This document shows positions 26,315 through 35,408 of a stretch of DNA of 38,642 nucleotides, in pieces; positions within the stretch are counted from its first letter, which is position 1; each line of letters starts with the position of its first letter. The stretch is taken from assembly GCA_022841645.1 (NCBI GenBank), contig JALHRC010000013.1, positions 1 to 38,642 on the forward strand, given 5' to 3'. A model generated the notes under the pieces. That model did not search any database. It was given only the letters and a program-made list of their open reading frames with translations, and had not been told where the DNA came from. Made by a program: the position numbers and the translations under genes. This DNA is from Minisyncoccota bacterium (GTDB lineage Bacteria > Patescibacteriota > Minisyncoccia > Phycocordibacterales > UBA918).

Positions 26315-27301
26315 TCACTTTTCTGCGTCATTGTACGGCTGTGTTAAGCGACGAGCAAGCGCTGACTGTAGTTTTGCCACGCCTTCCCCACTTTTTACAG
26401 ACAAAACAAAGACACGATCTTCATTTACGTCAAGCTGCTTTATGAGAGCTTCAATATAACCATCTTTTACAAGATCAGATTTATTGAAAATAATCCACTC
26501 TTCCCTATCACTTAAGCTTTTTTCGTAGCTAGAGAGCTCATTCCGTATGGTGTAGTAGTCCCGGAGCGGGTCTTCGCTAGCACTATCCACCACGTGGAGA
26601 AGCATTTTGGTGCGGCTAATGTGACGCAAAAAACGGTGTCCAAGACCCTTCCCCAAAGCAGCTCCTTCAATCAGCCCCGGAATGTCAGCGAGCACGTAGC
26701 CGTAGAAGTCACCGAGCTGTGGGTACTTGGTAGTAAAGGCGTAGTCACCCACTTTCGACCCAGCATTGGTGAGCACATTGATGAGTGAAGATTTTCCTAC
26801 ATTGGGCATGCCTACAAACCCAGCGTCAACGACCAGTGATAGCTCTATGGTTACTGTGCCAGACTCACCGCGCTGCCCTTTGGTAGACTTGATCGGAGCA
26901 CGCGAGACCGAAGACTTGTAGTGTTCATTGCCACGACCACCATTCCCACCTTTATAAAAACGAACCGACTCACCTTCTGTAAGTAATTCAACCGATCGAT
27001 GATTTTCACTATCAGTTACACGCGCACCAATAGGCACATCCACAATTAGGTCGTCACCCCGTTTTCCGTGCTTACTTCCGCCCTGACCAGCCTCACCCGA
27101 GGGAGCAGACAGAGACGACACACCCACGTAACGGCCGAGCGCAGCAATATCGCGCACGGCACGAAACACCACGTCTCCCCCACGCCCACCATTACCGCCC
27201 GCCGGCCCGGCCTGGGGCTTAAATTTTTCGTGGCGCCAACGCACCACCCCGTCTCCACCATTGCCCGCACTGATCGCTAGGCGCACTTCGTCAACAAACA
27301 T
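26315..27301 (-). CDS. obg: GTPase ObgE/CgtA
   Basis: 328 aa; FVDEVRLAISAGNGGDGVVRWRHEKF, GGNGGRGGDVVF, GFVGMPNVGKSSLINVLTNA, LADIPGLIEGA. Confidence 0.97.
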   Translation of the reverse strand: MFVDEVRLAISAGNGGDGVVRWRHEKFKPQAGPAGGNGGRGGDVVFRAVRDIAALGRYVGVSSLSAPSGEAGQGGSKHGKRGDDLIVDVPIGARVTDSENHRSVELLTEGESVRFYKGGNGGRGNEHYKSSVSRAPIKSTKGQRGESGTVTIELSLVVDAGFVGMPNVGKSSLINVLTNAGSKVGDYAFTTKYPQLGDFYGYVLADIPGLIEGAALGKGLGHRFLRHISRTKMLLHVVDSASEDPLRDYYTIRNELSSYEKSLSDREEWIIFNKSDLVKDGYIEALIKQLDVNEDRVFVLSVKSGEGVAKLQSALARRLTQPYNDAEK

Positions 27302-27544
27302 AGTGTGGAGACAATACTACAAAAATGACGATCTGTACAGATGTTGTCAGCGTCAGGCTCCTACACCTAACCTGCCCTTTACCACCTGAGCGATCTCATA
27401 CCGGAGCGACTTTCAAAAACACTACACCTGGCTACCCGGGCAGATCAGCGGTATTCATTATGAGGACCATGAGCCACTGGTGCGACACGCAAAAATTGCA
27501 TTCAAGGGCGCTATGTCTCCGACATGACTAGGTTTATAGGCTCC

Positions 27545-27907
27545 TTAGCGCCAGAGGCGATTACCCAGATAACCCGCTGCTGATGCAATAAGAGCAATCA
27601 AAAAGGCAGTAAGGAAATTTTCCACGTCAACGCCAGGGACGAGAGCTGCAGCAATAATCACACACAGCGTATTAATAACGAGGAGGAAGAGGCCAAGGGT
27701 GAGGATGGTGACAGGGATGGTGAGTAGGACAAGCACGGGCCTCACAGTCACATTGATAAGACCCAGTACAACGACCATGAAGAAGGCGCTCAGAAGGCCA
27801 CCCGCGCTAAAACCAGGCAGCCAACGCTCGGCCAGTAAGAAGGCCAGGGTGGTGAGGAGGAGCTTGCCAACAAAACGCATAGTATTAGTCAACGCGCCGC
27901 CATCCAC
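27545..27907 (-). CDS. Phage holin family (4-TM, DUF360-like) membrane protein
   Basis: 120 aa; FFMVVVLGLINVTVRPVLVLLTIPVTILTLGLFLLVINTLCVIIAAALVPG. Confidence 0.85.
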   Translation of the reverse strand: MDGGALTNTMRFVGKLLLTTLAFLLAERWLPGFSAGGLLSAFFMVVVLGLINVTVRPVLVLLTIPVTILTLGLFLLVINTLCVIIAAALVPGVDVENFLTAFLIALIASAAGYLGNRLWR

Positions 27908-30407
27908 CTGACGCGAGCAGTGCTTCGGCCTTTTTATACTTCAGAGTTTTAGTGTCGGTTCCGTTGGTGATCGTCACGAGGTCATTTCGACCAGGACCAT
28001 CAGTGGCTGTTACTGGTGTACGCGCTGCGTTCTTGGCAGCCTCCACCTCGCCAGCTGCTGCCTGGGCGCGCACAGCCGCTTCCTTCATCGCCGCCTCTTC
28101 AACGGCCACTACTCGTGGCTGGAGTTGGGGAATCAGATTAGCTACCCGAAGATACACCGCTTGCTGCATTTCCTTAAACAGACGCGTTCCCTCTTTACGG
28201 TATTCAATCAGGGGATCGCGTTGACCGTACGCGCGCAAGTTAACGCTCGAGCGTGTGTAGTTCATTACTTCGAGATGTTCGACCCATAGCGAATCGATCA
28301 TCTGAAGCACCATGCGCCGGAAAAGATCGCGTAGCACGTCAGCACCCAGTTCGTTGCGTTTCTCCAACAACACCGGGGACACCTCAGGCAGAGCCGCCAC
28401 GAGCTCGCTCTCGACCGACTCTACCTCTTCACCTTCATTGAGGAGTAACCGGCGGCGACGGGCGTAGATCACCATGCGCTGTTGGTTGAGCACATCGTCG
28501 TAGGCAAGTACCTGCTTGCGGGCATCAAAGTGAAAACCTTCAATACGTGTTTGGGCTGTTTCGAGAGTTGATGAAAGGAGACGCATCTCAATCGGTTGAT
28601 CTTCGGGAATCCCAAAGGTGCCCATCAAACTTTTCACTCGTTCCCCACCGAACACACGCATCAGACTATCATCCATTGAAACAAAGAATTGAGTGGCGCC
28701 AGGATCACCTTGTCGGCCAGAACGACCGCGTAGCTGGTTGTCGATACGCCTGGCTTCGTGGCGCTCGGTACCCAACACAAAGAGACCACCGAGACTACGA
28801 ATTTCGTCGGCCTCTTCTGGCGTAGCGTCGGGTCCACCGAGTTTGATGTCGACACCGCGACCAGCCATGTTGGTAGCGAGCGTGACCGACCCCTTCCGTC
28901 CAGCGGCGGCGATAATTTCACCCTCACGCTCGTGGTTTTTAGCGTTGAGCATTTGGTGCGGTACCTGAGCTGCCGCCAGAGCTGCTGAGAGCCGTTCGTT
29001 TGTTTCGATAGACGCTGTACCAATGAGGAGTGGTTGGCCGGTCTCGTGTACCGCTTTTACTTTGGCTACGATCGCCGCAAATTTCCCACGTTCGTTTTGA
29101 AAGATGAGGTCATTATGGTCAGTGCGGCGTATAGGACGATGAGTCGGGATAGGTACCACTTCAAGCTTGTAGACAGTGTAGAACTCTTCTTGTGAGGTAA
29201 GAGCGGTACCGGTCATACCTGCGAGCTTATCGTAGAGACGGAAAAAGTTTTGGTAGGTAATTGAGGCGTAGGTTTTGGTCTCGCGCTGAATCGCCACTCC
29301 TTCCTTGGCTTCAATAGCCTGATGGAGACCGTCCGACCAGCGGCGTCCAGGCTGCATGCGACCAGTAAACTCGTCGACGATCACCACCTCACCATCACGC
29401 ACGACGTATTCTTTGTCGCGCGTAAACAGGGCGGCAGCGCGCACGGCCGTCTCGAGATGGTGTACATATTTTATGCCTCGGTCAGTGTAAATGTTATCAA
29501 TACCAAGAAGTTTTTCAGCTGTCTCGATGCCGATGTCAGTGAGGGCAATGCTCTTGAGCTTTTCATCTACGGCGTAATCACGCTCAGGAATGAGCGCGCG
29601 CGCCACGGCGGCACACTGGTGGTAGAGCTCTTCCCCACCCTCGGCGGGGGCAGAAATAATAAGCGGTGTCCGTGCCTCGTCGATCAAAATTGAATCGATT
29701 TCGTCGACAATAGCAAAGGCGTGGTGGCGTTGGCGAATCTGGTTAGGGTCGAATTCAATATTGTCACGCAAGTAGTCAAACCCAAACTCACTGTTTGTAC
29801 CGTACGTGATGTCAGCTCGGTACGCCTCTTGCCTAGTAGCTGGGCGCAAGAAATCGTAAACAATTTTGTATGAGCCTTGCTCGTCGCGCTGTGCGTCTTG
29901 CTCAAGGTGCGCAGGATCATACAAATACGAAGCGTCGTGATTGATGACTCCTACCGACAACCCGAGGGCTGCATAAATCTGGCCCATCCAGACAGCGTCA
30001 CGCCGCGCCAGATAGTCATTCACTGTCACTACGTGTACACCCTTCTCTATAAGAGCATTGAGCGCAGCCGGCAGTGTCCCTACCAGCGTCTTGCCTTCGC
30101 CGGTGCGCATCTCAGTGATTTTGCCGCGATGCAGCATCACGCCACCAATGAGCTGCACATCAAAGTGCCGCATGGACAGAGTGCGGCGCGCTGACTCGCG
30201 CGTCAGGGCAAAGGTTTCTACGAGAACATCGTCCAGAGTTGCACCTGCCCCTACCCGCTCGCGCAGCGCATGAAAGCGCTCCGGAAGAGCAGCGTCTGCT
30301 AATTCCATGAGGGTGGGCTCGAGTGCGCCAATGGCAGCAACCAGTGGCGCTATTCCCTTAAGCTCCTTTTCATAGCTTTGGCCAAACCAACGATCTAAAA
30401 ATGACAT
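27885..30407 (-). CDS. secA: Preprotein translocase ATPase SecA
   Basis: 840 aa; EMRTGEGKTLVGTLPAALNAL, VHVVTVNDYLARRDA, DEIDSILIDEARTPLIIS, GRSGRQGDPGATQFFVSMDD. No obvious C-terminal Cys-rich zinc tail. Confidence 0.98.
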   Translation of the reverse strand: MSFLDRWFGQSYEKELKGIAPLVAAIGALEPTLMELADAALPERFHALRERVGAGATLDDVLVETFALTRESARRTLSMRHFDVQLIGGVMLHRGKITEMRTGEGKTLVGTLPAALNALIEKGVHVVTVNDYLARRDAVWMGQIYAALGLSVGVINHDASYLYDPAHLEQDAQRDEQGSYKIVYDFLRPATRQEAYRADITYGTNSEFGFDYLRDNIEFDPNQIRQRHHAFAIVDEIDSILIDEARTPLIISAPAEGGEELYHQCAAVARALIPERDYAVDEKLKSIALTDIGIETAEKLLGIDNIYTDRGIKYVHHLETAVRAAALFTRDKEYVVRDGEVVIVDEFTGRMQPGRRWSDGLHQAIEAKEGVAIQRETKTYASITYQNFFRLYDKLAGMTGTALTSQEEFYTVYKLEVVPIPTHRPIRRTDHNDLIFQNERGKFAAIVAKVKAVHETGQPLLIGTASIETNERLSAALAAAQVPHQMLNAKNHEREGEIIAAAGRKGSVTLATNMAGRGVDIKLGGPDATPEEADEIRSLGGLFVLGTERHEARRIDNQLRGRSGRQGDPGATQFFVSMDDSLMRVFGGERVKSLMGTFGIPEDQPIEMRLLSSTLETAQTRIEGFHFDARKQVLAYDDVLNQQRMVIYARRRRLLLNEGEEVESVESELVAALPEVSPVLLEKRNELGADVLRDLFRRMVLQMIDSLWVEHLEVMNYTRSSVNLRAYGQRDPLIEYRKEGTRLFKEMQQAVYLRVANLIPQLQPRVVAVEEAAMKEAAVRAQAAAGEVEAAKNAARTPVTATDGPGRNDLVTITNGTDTKTLKYKKAEALLASGGWRRVD

Positions 30408-30416
30408 AGCGGGTCA

Positions 30417-30422
30417 AGTATA
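30417..30422 (-). promoter_or_regulatory. -10 (TATACT) 9 nt upstream of secA ATG
   Basis: Minus-strand read TATACT-TGACCCGCT-ATG. Confidence 0.5.
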
Positions 30423-30453
30423 TACGCGTCCGCCCGGAAACACAAAAAAGCAA

Positions 30454-30475
30454 AATCGCCCGTGGAGGGGCGATT
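30454..30475 (-). terminator. Rho-independent terminator
   Basis: AATCGCCC-GTGGAG-GGGCGATT; minus strand continues TTGCTTTTTTGTG (T-tract). Confidence 0.8.
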
Positions 30476-30520
30476 ATGCAATCAGTTTGATGCGAAGGTG
30501 ACGAGCACCACTCGCATCGG

Positions 30521-30619
30521 TTAGCGCTTTTTTGCGGTGCGCTTTGCAGCCTTCTTAACCGTCTTCTTGACGGTCTTCTTTGCTGCTTTCTTGACTGTCT
30601 TTCGCTTTGCTACTGCCAT
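30521..30619 (-). CDS. Histone H1-like Lys/Ala-rich mini-protein (32 aa)
   Basis: Own translation: MAVAKRKTVKKAAKKTVKKTVKKAAKRTAKKR*. Followed by an intrinsic terminator. Below the track cutoff. Confidence 0.6.
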   Translation of the reverse strand: MAVAKRKTVKKAAKKTVKKTVKKAAKRTAKKR

Positions 30620-30792
30620 AGTGATGAGAGCTTTGTGGTGATAAATTCGACCGCCAGACTTTCATCGATGCGAGCATCGAGAAGAAAATGTCTGCTTAAA
30701 ACTATTATCACGAGTAATGAAAATTTCGACAACAATGTTTTGGCAAAATTTGTGGATAAGAAAAAAATATTTTTGTTGCACTTTTTCATGTT

Positions 30793-30834
30793 CACGACGC
30801 AAAAAACTTTTTTTAAAAAGTTTTTTGCGTCGTG
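30793..30834. terminator. Very strong hairpin terminator after murB
   Basis: CACGACGCAAAAAACTTTTT-TT-AAAAAGTTTTTTGCGTCGTG, 20-bp perfect stem, 4 nt beyond the murB stop. Confidence 0.85.
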
Positions 30835-30838
30835 ATTG

Positions 30839-31870
30839 CTACTTTTGTGCAGTGAGTGTTGTCACTTCACGTTCGATCACAATCCCAGTGAGGTCTCTTA
30901 CACGTGACGTAATGTCATTCGCAAACGCATCTATTTCCTTTGCCGTGCTGCCAGGGAGAGCTGTGAGTACAAGCGCTTGCTCCTTGTATAGACAGACAGG
31001 GCCTACACAAAAGCCACGCAGGCCGCACAATTTGTCGAGAATAAACCCAAGTGAACACTTAACGTGGTGCTCTTCATGAGGAAACATTGGTATATCAGGA
31101 TGTCGCTCGTGTAGCTCGGCAGCCTCTACTTTCGTGATGATGGGGTTTTTAAAAAATGATCCAGCGGTACCGATAGAGCGCCAGTCGGGAAATTTCTTTG
31201 ACCGTATAGCGATTACAGCTGCGCGGATGTCGGCCAGTTCGGGTACGGACACAGAAGCAAATGCGCGCGTAAGGTCGGCATAGGAAAGACGTGGACGAGC
31301 AATGTTATGGAGACGGAACGTAACCGCCGTTACAATAAACTGCCGACCCAGTGACGATTTAAAAAACGAATTACGATAGCCAAACGTGCAATCGATATTT
31401 TTAAATACGTGTGCCTCCCCGGTTTCTCGATTGATGGTCTCTACGAGTTCAATCAGTTCAGATACCTCCACCCCATAGGCTCCGACATTTTGTATCGGCG
31501 TCCCTCCAACCGTACCCGGAATATGAGAAAGGTTTTCTAGGCCCCAGAGGCCACGCTCTACCGCACCCGCTACCACATCATCAAATACCACACCAGCACC
31601 AGCCCGGACCACAACCTCACCGTCACGTTCTTCGGTATAGGAAATGCCACCGATGCCCATCTCGATAACCAAACCGCTTACCCCTTCGTCGGGCACCACT
31701 ACATTTGATCCGCCACCGAGAATAGCTACCGGCAGGTCGCGTGCTTTGCCGTACGCCAGTGCAGCAGTAAGTTCTGCCTCAGTCTTCACTTTCACAAAAT
31801 GTGCCGCCCCGCCCCCTACACCAAGAGTGGTACGGAACGCGAGCGGCACATTAATCTCTACCTGGATCAT
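30839..31870 (-). CDS. murB: UDP-N-acetylmuramate dehydrogenase
   Basis: 343 aa; AFRTTLGVGGGAAHF, PVAILGGGSNVVVPDEGVSGLVIEM, GLENLSHIPGTVGGTPIQNVGAYG, CTFGYRNSFFK, SIGTAGSFFKNPI. Confidence 0.96.
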   Translation of the reverse strand: MIQVEINVPLAFRTTLGVGGGAAHFVKVKTEAELTAALAYGKARDLPVAILGGGSNVVVPDEGVSGLVIEMGIGGISYTEERDGEVVVRAGAGVVFDDVVAGAVERGLWGLENLSHIPGTVGGTPIQNVGAYGVEVSELIELVETINRETGEAHVFKNIDCTFGYRNSFFKSSLGRQFIVTAVTFRLHNIARPRLSYADLTRAFASVSVPELADIRAAVIAIRSKKFPDWRSIGTAGSFFKNPIITKVEAAELHERHPDIPMFPHEEHHVKCSLGFILDKLCGLRGFCVGPVCLYKEQALVLTALPGSTAKEIDAFANDITSRVRDLTGIVIEREVTTLTAQK

Positions 31871-34077
31871 GAAGCTGCTGGTGTACAGTCGGCGGCGGGC
31901 TCTCGGCCATTTTTGATATTTTCGCTCACGCAGGTGGCTGTCTCACGGAAACTGGGGATCTGCTGTCCCCCTTCAGCGAGCACCTCTAGCGAACGCTCTT
32001 TGTTCCCGAGTTGGTAATACACAAACGCCAGTGACGCCCAGTTTTGTGCAGCGGTAGGATCTTTTTGGGTGCGGATCTCGTAGAGTTCGGCCAAGAAGGA
32101 AAGGTCACCTGAGGCATTAACACTATTGATGAGGAAGTTATTTTGTGCGAAGCGTTCTTTCATCGCCTCGTCCTCTACGAGCGCCCGCGCCGCCTCTGGC
32201 TCGCCGTTAAAGAAAAGTGCGGAGACGTAGTACTCCCGAGCTTCAGTGTTACGCTCATCCAGTTCAAACGCTACCTTGAAGTAGTCACGCGCAGCCACGT
32301 AATCATTTCGCGACAGTTCAATGATGCCTTGCTGAGCGATGATTGCTTGCTTTTTAGGAGAGAGCGTCCGAGCAATTTTAAACTGCTTATCAGCCTCATC
32401 AAGATTCCCGATCGAACGGTAAAACGTTCCCATAAAGACATGGAGTCGAGCATCGCCCGGTTTTTCCTTCACGTACGCCACCAGGGCCGCTTCGGCTTTG
32501 CTCACATAGTCGGCCCGTACGGCCTCGGGGACATTTTCATTGCGCACTATGTTCATCGCCTGCTGGGCAAATTGCTCGACTATTTCCTGCGCAGCAAACG
32601 AATTGCGCGACAGCGCACGTTCAAACGAGGCGAGCTGTGCCTCGGGAGAGGGTGAGCGATAGCTATCAATGATGTCGGCTGCAGCCTGCATATTAGGGAG
32701 ATGGAGCGTGTAAATAACAGCCCCCACCACTACGGCTGTGATCGGCGCAGCAATCTGCACCACCAAACGGCGATCGATAACCAAAGCATTGAGGCGCGGC
32801 ATCGCCACCGCTACCCGAGAATGGATGAGTGCCAGAATTACTGCAAAGAAAATATAGCTCACGATGTTATCGAAGACGACGAGATTGTGAGTGAGGTATC
32901 CAGCCAAAATACCGAGAAGCACCGCCCGTTCGAGCACGTTAAAGGTTTCGTCCCCATACCGCCACGGTCGCCAGAGTAGGTAATAGAGGGCCGCAACAAA
33001 CAAACTGCTGTACGCGAGAAAACCAAGCACGCCGCCCGCAATCAGCCAGTCGAGCACAATGTTGTGCACCCGATCAAACCACTGCTCCTGCCCCCACAAG
33101 TACGGGTCGTAGTAGGTGTTAAAAACAAAATTGAAATTGCCTTGCCCCCACCCAAGAAGTGGTCGGTCCTTCACGCCCTGTAAGGCCATTCCCCAAATAA
33201 CTCCACGCACATCGAGCTGCGCCACGATGTTACTCACACTGGTGAGGCTAGCAATACGCGCGAGGTTTGGATTATCACTCACAAAGGCACTGTCGCGAGC
33301 TGCTGCGAGCCCTACGGTCATGAGCACAATGACGGCAATGGCTCCAATGGCATAGGTGCGGAAACGAGCAAACTGTTTCCCAAAAAGGGCGACATAGCCC
33401 ACCATTACCACCGCTCCCACAATGAACCCGAGAGCGGTTCCGCGTGTACCCGTCTCTACCAAAGTAAATATGAACATCACAGACAGCAGCCCAAGGAGAC
33501 TGCGCACCAACGTGGATTTGCTCTCCACAAACATCCAGAAGGCAAAGAAGATGTGGAAGAGCATGTAAATGGCCATGTACGCCGCGTTGCCAAGCTGTCC
33601 ATCAATACGGCCCCGATACCCCTCAATTACGCCGGCGTACTGTGCGAGGCCATGGAGCGAGACAAAGAAGGCGACCGCGAGGGTCGTGTAGAGATAGGCG
33701 TGCCACTGACGCTTTTCGGTAAAGACACTGCCCAACACGAGAACGTACAAGAAGACGTGCGCGAGGGTGATGAAACCATCCATACGCTCGAAATTACTAA
33801 AGAAGCTTGTCGAGGGATGCTCCCCTAAAAGACTGGAGAAGAACATCACCACTATGAGTACGGAGAACCCTGACAGTAACCACGAGAACTTCGGTCGATA
33901 CTTGGCATCGAGGAGTGCCAGGAGTGCCCAGGCGGCTACGATGAGCTCAACAATAATTCGAAAAGCGAAATTTTTGCCGGTAATGAAGGGAAAGAAGTAA
34001 TCGTTTTCAACGTAGAGGGTTAAAAAAGGGATGGTAAACAGGCCGATATAGACGAGTGTCTTTAGAAAATCTTTCAT
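31867..34077 (-). CDS. Wzy/O-antigen ligase-like polytopic membrane protein with C-terminal TPR repeats
   Basis: 736 aa; many TM segments, PLLGWGQGNFNFVFNTYYDPYLWGQEQWFDRVHNIVLDWLIAGG, then TPR-like repeats. Overlaps murB by 4 nt. Confidence 0.88.
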   Translation of the reverse strand: MKDFLKTLVYIGLFTIPFLTLYVENDYFFPFITGKNFAFRIIVELIVAAWALLALLDAKYRPKFSWLLSGFSVLIVVMFFSSLLGEHPSTSFFSNFERMDGFITLAHVFLYVLVLGSVFTEKRQWHAYLYTTLAVAFFVSLHGLAQYAGVIEGYRGRIDGQLGNAAYMAIYMLFHIFFAFWMFVESKSTLVRSLLGLLSVMFIFTLVETGTRGTALGFIVGAVVMVGYVALFGKQFARFRTYAIGAIAVIVLMTVGLAAARDSAFVSDNPNLARIASLTSVSNIVAQLDVRGVIWGMALQGVKDRPLLGWGQGNFNFVFNTYYDPYLWGQEQWFDRVHNIVLDWLIAGGVLGFLAYSSLFVAALYYLLWRPWRYGDETFNVLERAVLLGILAGYLTHNLVVFDNIVSYIFFAVILALIHSRVAVAMPRLNALVIDRRLVVQIAAPITAVVVGAVIYTLHLPNMQAAADIIDSYRSPSPEAQLASFERALSRNSFAAQEIVEQFAQQAMNIVRNENVPEAVRADYVSKAEAALVAYVKEKPGDARLHVFMGTFYRSIGNLDEADKQFKIARTLSPKKQAIIAQQGIIELSRNDYVAARDYFKVAFELDERNTEAREYYVSALFFNGEPEAARALVEDEAMKERFAQNNFLINSVNASGDLSFLAELYEIRTQKDPTAAQNWASLAFVYYQLGNKERSLEVLAEGGQQIPSFRETATCVSENIKNGREPAADCTPAAS

Positions 34078-34086
34078 ATGGGCACC

Positions 34087-34095
34087 ACTATAACA
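34087..34095 (-). promoter_or_regulatory. Extended -10 (TG T TATAGT) 9 nt upstream of ATG 34077
   Basis: Minus-strand read TGTTATAGT-GGTGCCCAT-ATG. Confidence 0.6.
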
Positions 34096-34228
34096 TAAGC
34101 CAAAGTACGCGAAACCTGGACTAGCTAACCCCGCCGAGGTCTGACCGCGAACGAGGATAGGTGCGTAACAAATCCTTATCTGGGGCGGTTACAGCTGAAT
34201 ATCACCGCCGTGCGTTTGTATAAAGCCA

Positions 34229-34237
34229 TGCTACTAT
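34229..34237 (+). promoter_or_regulatory. Extended -10 (TG C TACTAT) 7 nt upstream of gmd ATG
   Basis: TGCTACTAT-AAGCCCC-ATG. Confidence 0.55.
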
Positions 34238-34244
34238 AAGCCCC

Positions 34245-35303
34245 ATGAAAAAAGCCCTCATTACCGGCATTACCGGCCAAGATGGTTCGTACCTCGCTGA
34301 GCTCCTCCTCGAGAAAGGCTACGAGGTGCATGGCATCGTGCGACCCTCGAGCTCTATTCGCACCGCGCGCATCCGACACCTTATTAAGGACGAGGCGGTA
34401 TTCAATCGTTCCCTCTTCCTCCACGAAGGCGACGTCACCGACACGACAAACATCACTACCCTTATCCGTGAGATTGCGCCCGACGAGGTGTACAACATTG
34501 CGGCGCAGAGCGATGTGCGGGTGTCCTTTGATCTACCCGAATTCACGGCCCAAACCGACGCTGTGGCTACCCTCACCCTCCTTGAATCAATCCGCAAGCA
34601 AGGGCTCTCCAACACCACCAAGTTCTACCAAGCCTCGACCTCCGAGCTCTACGGCAAGGTGCAAGAAACGCCGCAGCGCGAGACCACTCCCTTCTACCCG
34701 CGCAGCCCCTACGGTATCGCCAAGCTCTATAGTTACTGGGTTGTAAAAAACTACCGCGAGGCCTACAACATGTTTGCCGTCAACGGTATTCTGTTCAACC
34801 ACGAAAGCGAGCGGCGGGGTCACAACTTCGTCACGCGCAAAATTACCGTGGGACTTTCACGCATCAAACTCGGACAGCAAAAGTTTCTCGAGCTCGGCAA
34901 CCTCGACGCCAAGCGCGACTGGGGCTACGCCAAGGAATATGTCGACGCGATGTGGCGGATGCTGCAGCACGAGCGCCCCGACGACTTTGTGATCGCCACC
35001 GGCGAAACGCACAGTGTGCGCGAGTTTGTCGAAGCCTGCGCTGAGGAACTGGGGATGGATCTCGTATGGGAAGGCACTGGCCTTGGTGAGGTCGGTATCG
35101 ATAAAAAGACCGGCAGCACCATCATAAAAATTAATCCGCACTTCTTCCGCCCCACCGAAGTGGACATTCTCCTTGGCGACCCAAGCAAGGCCAAAGAAAA
35201 GCTGGGCTGGGAAGCTAAAATAAAATTTTCTGATCTTGCTAAGCTGATGGTAAAGAGCGACTTTGAACTCCTACAAAAAACTGACGGCGAGATTTTGTTT
35301 TAA
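34245..35303 (+). CDS. gmd: GDP-mannose 4,6-dehydratase
   Basis: 352 aa; [105 protein letters not shown]. Confidence 0.97.
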   Translation: MKKALITGITGQDGSYLAELLLEKGYEVHGIVRPSSSIRTARIRHLIKDEAVFNRSLFLHEGDVTDTTNITTLIREIAPDEVYNIAAQSDVRVSFDLPEFTAQTDAVATLTLLESIRKQGLSNTTKFYQASTSELYGKVQETPQRETTPFYPRSPYGIAKLYSYWVVKNYREAYNMFAVNGILFNHESERRGHNFVTRKITVGLSRIKLGQQKFLELGNLDAKRDWGYAKEYVDAMWRMLQHERPDDFVIATGETHSVREFVEACAEELGMDLVWEGTGLGEVGIDKKTGSTIIKINPHFFRPTEVDILLGDPSKAKEKLGWEAKIKFSDLAKLMVKSDFELLQKTDGEILF

Positions 35304-35356
35304 AAGATTAAAAAAACCGCATAGCCAGCCGTAGCCAACAATGCGTTTCCTCGTTC

Positions 35357-35383
35357 GGGAGCGGCGCCGGCGGCGCCGCTCCC
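35357..35383. terminator. GC-rich terminator hairpin
   Basis: GGGAGCGGCGCC-GGC-GGCGCCGCTCCC followed on + by CTTCTTTTGTTCTG; lies between converging gmd and 35409-36206. Confidence 0.8.
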
Positions 35384-35408
35384 CTTCTTTTGTTCTGTGG
35401 CAGGCGAA

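Noticed and set aside
27360-27420. tRNA-like D-arm on the minus strand (CGCTCAGGTGGTAAAGGGC)
   Set aside because: No acceptable 7-nt anticodon loop and no T-loop GTTCRA; acceptor stem does not pair.
30610-30835. 61- and 66-aa ORFs on both strands in the AT-rich murB/H1-like intergenic region
   Set aside because: AT-rich chance ORFs crossing the strong terminator hairpin; no motif.
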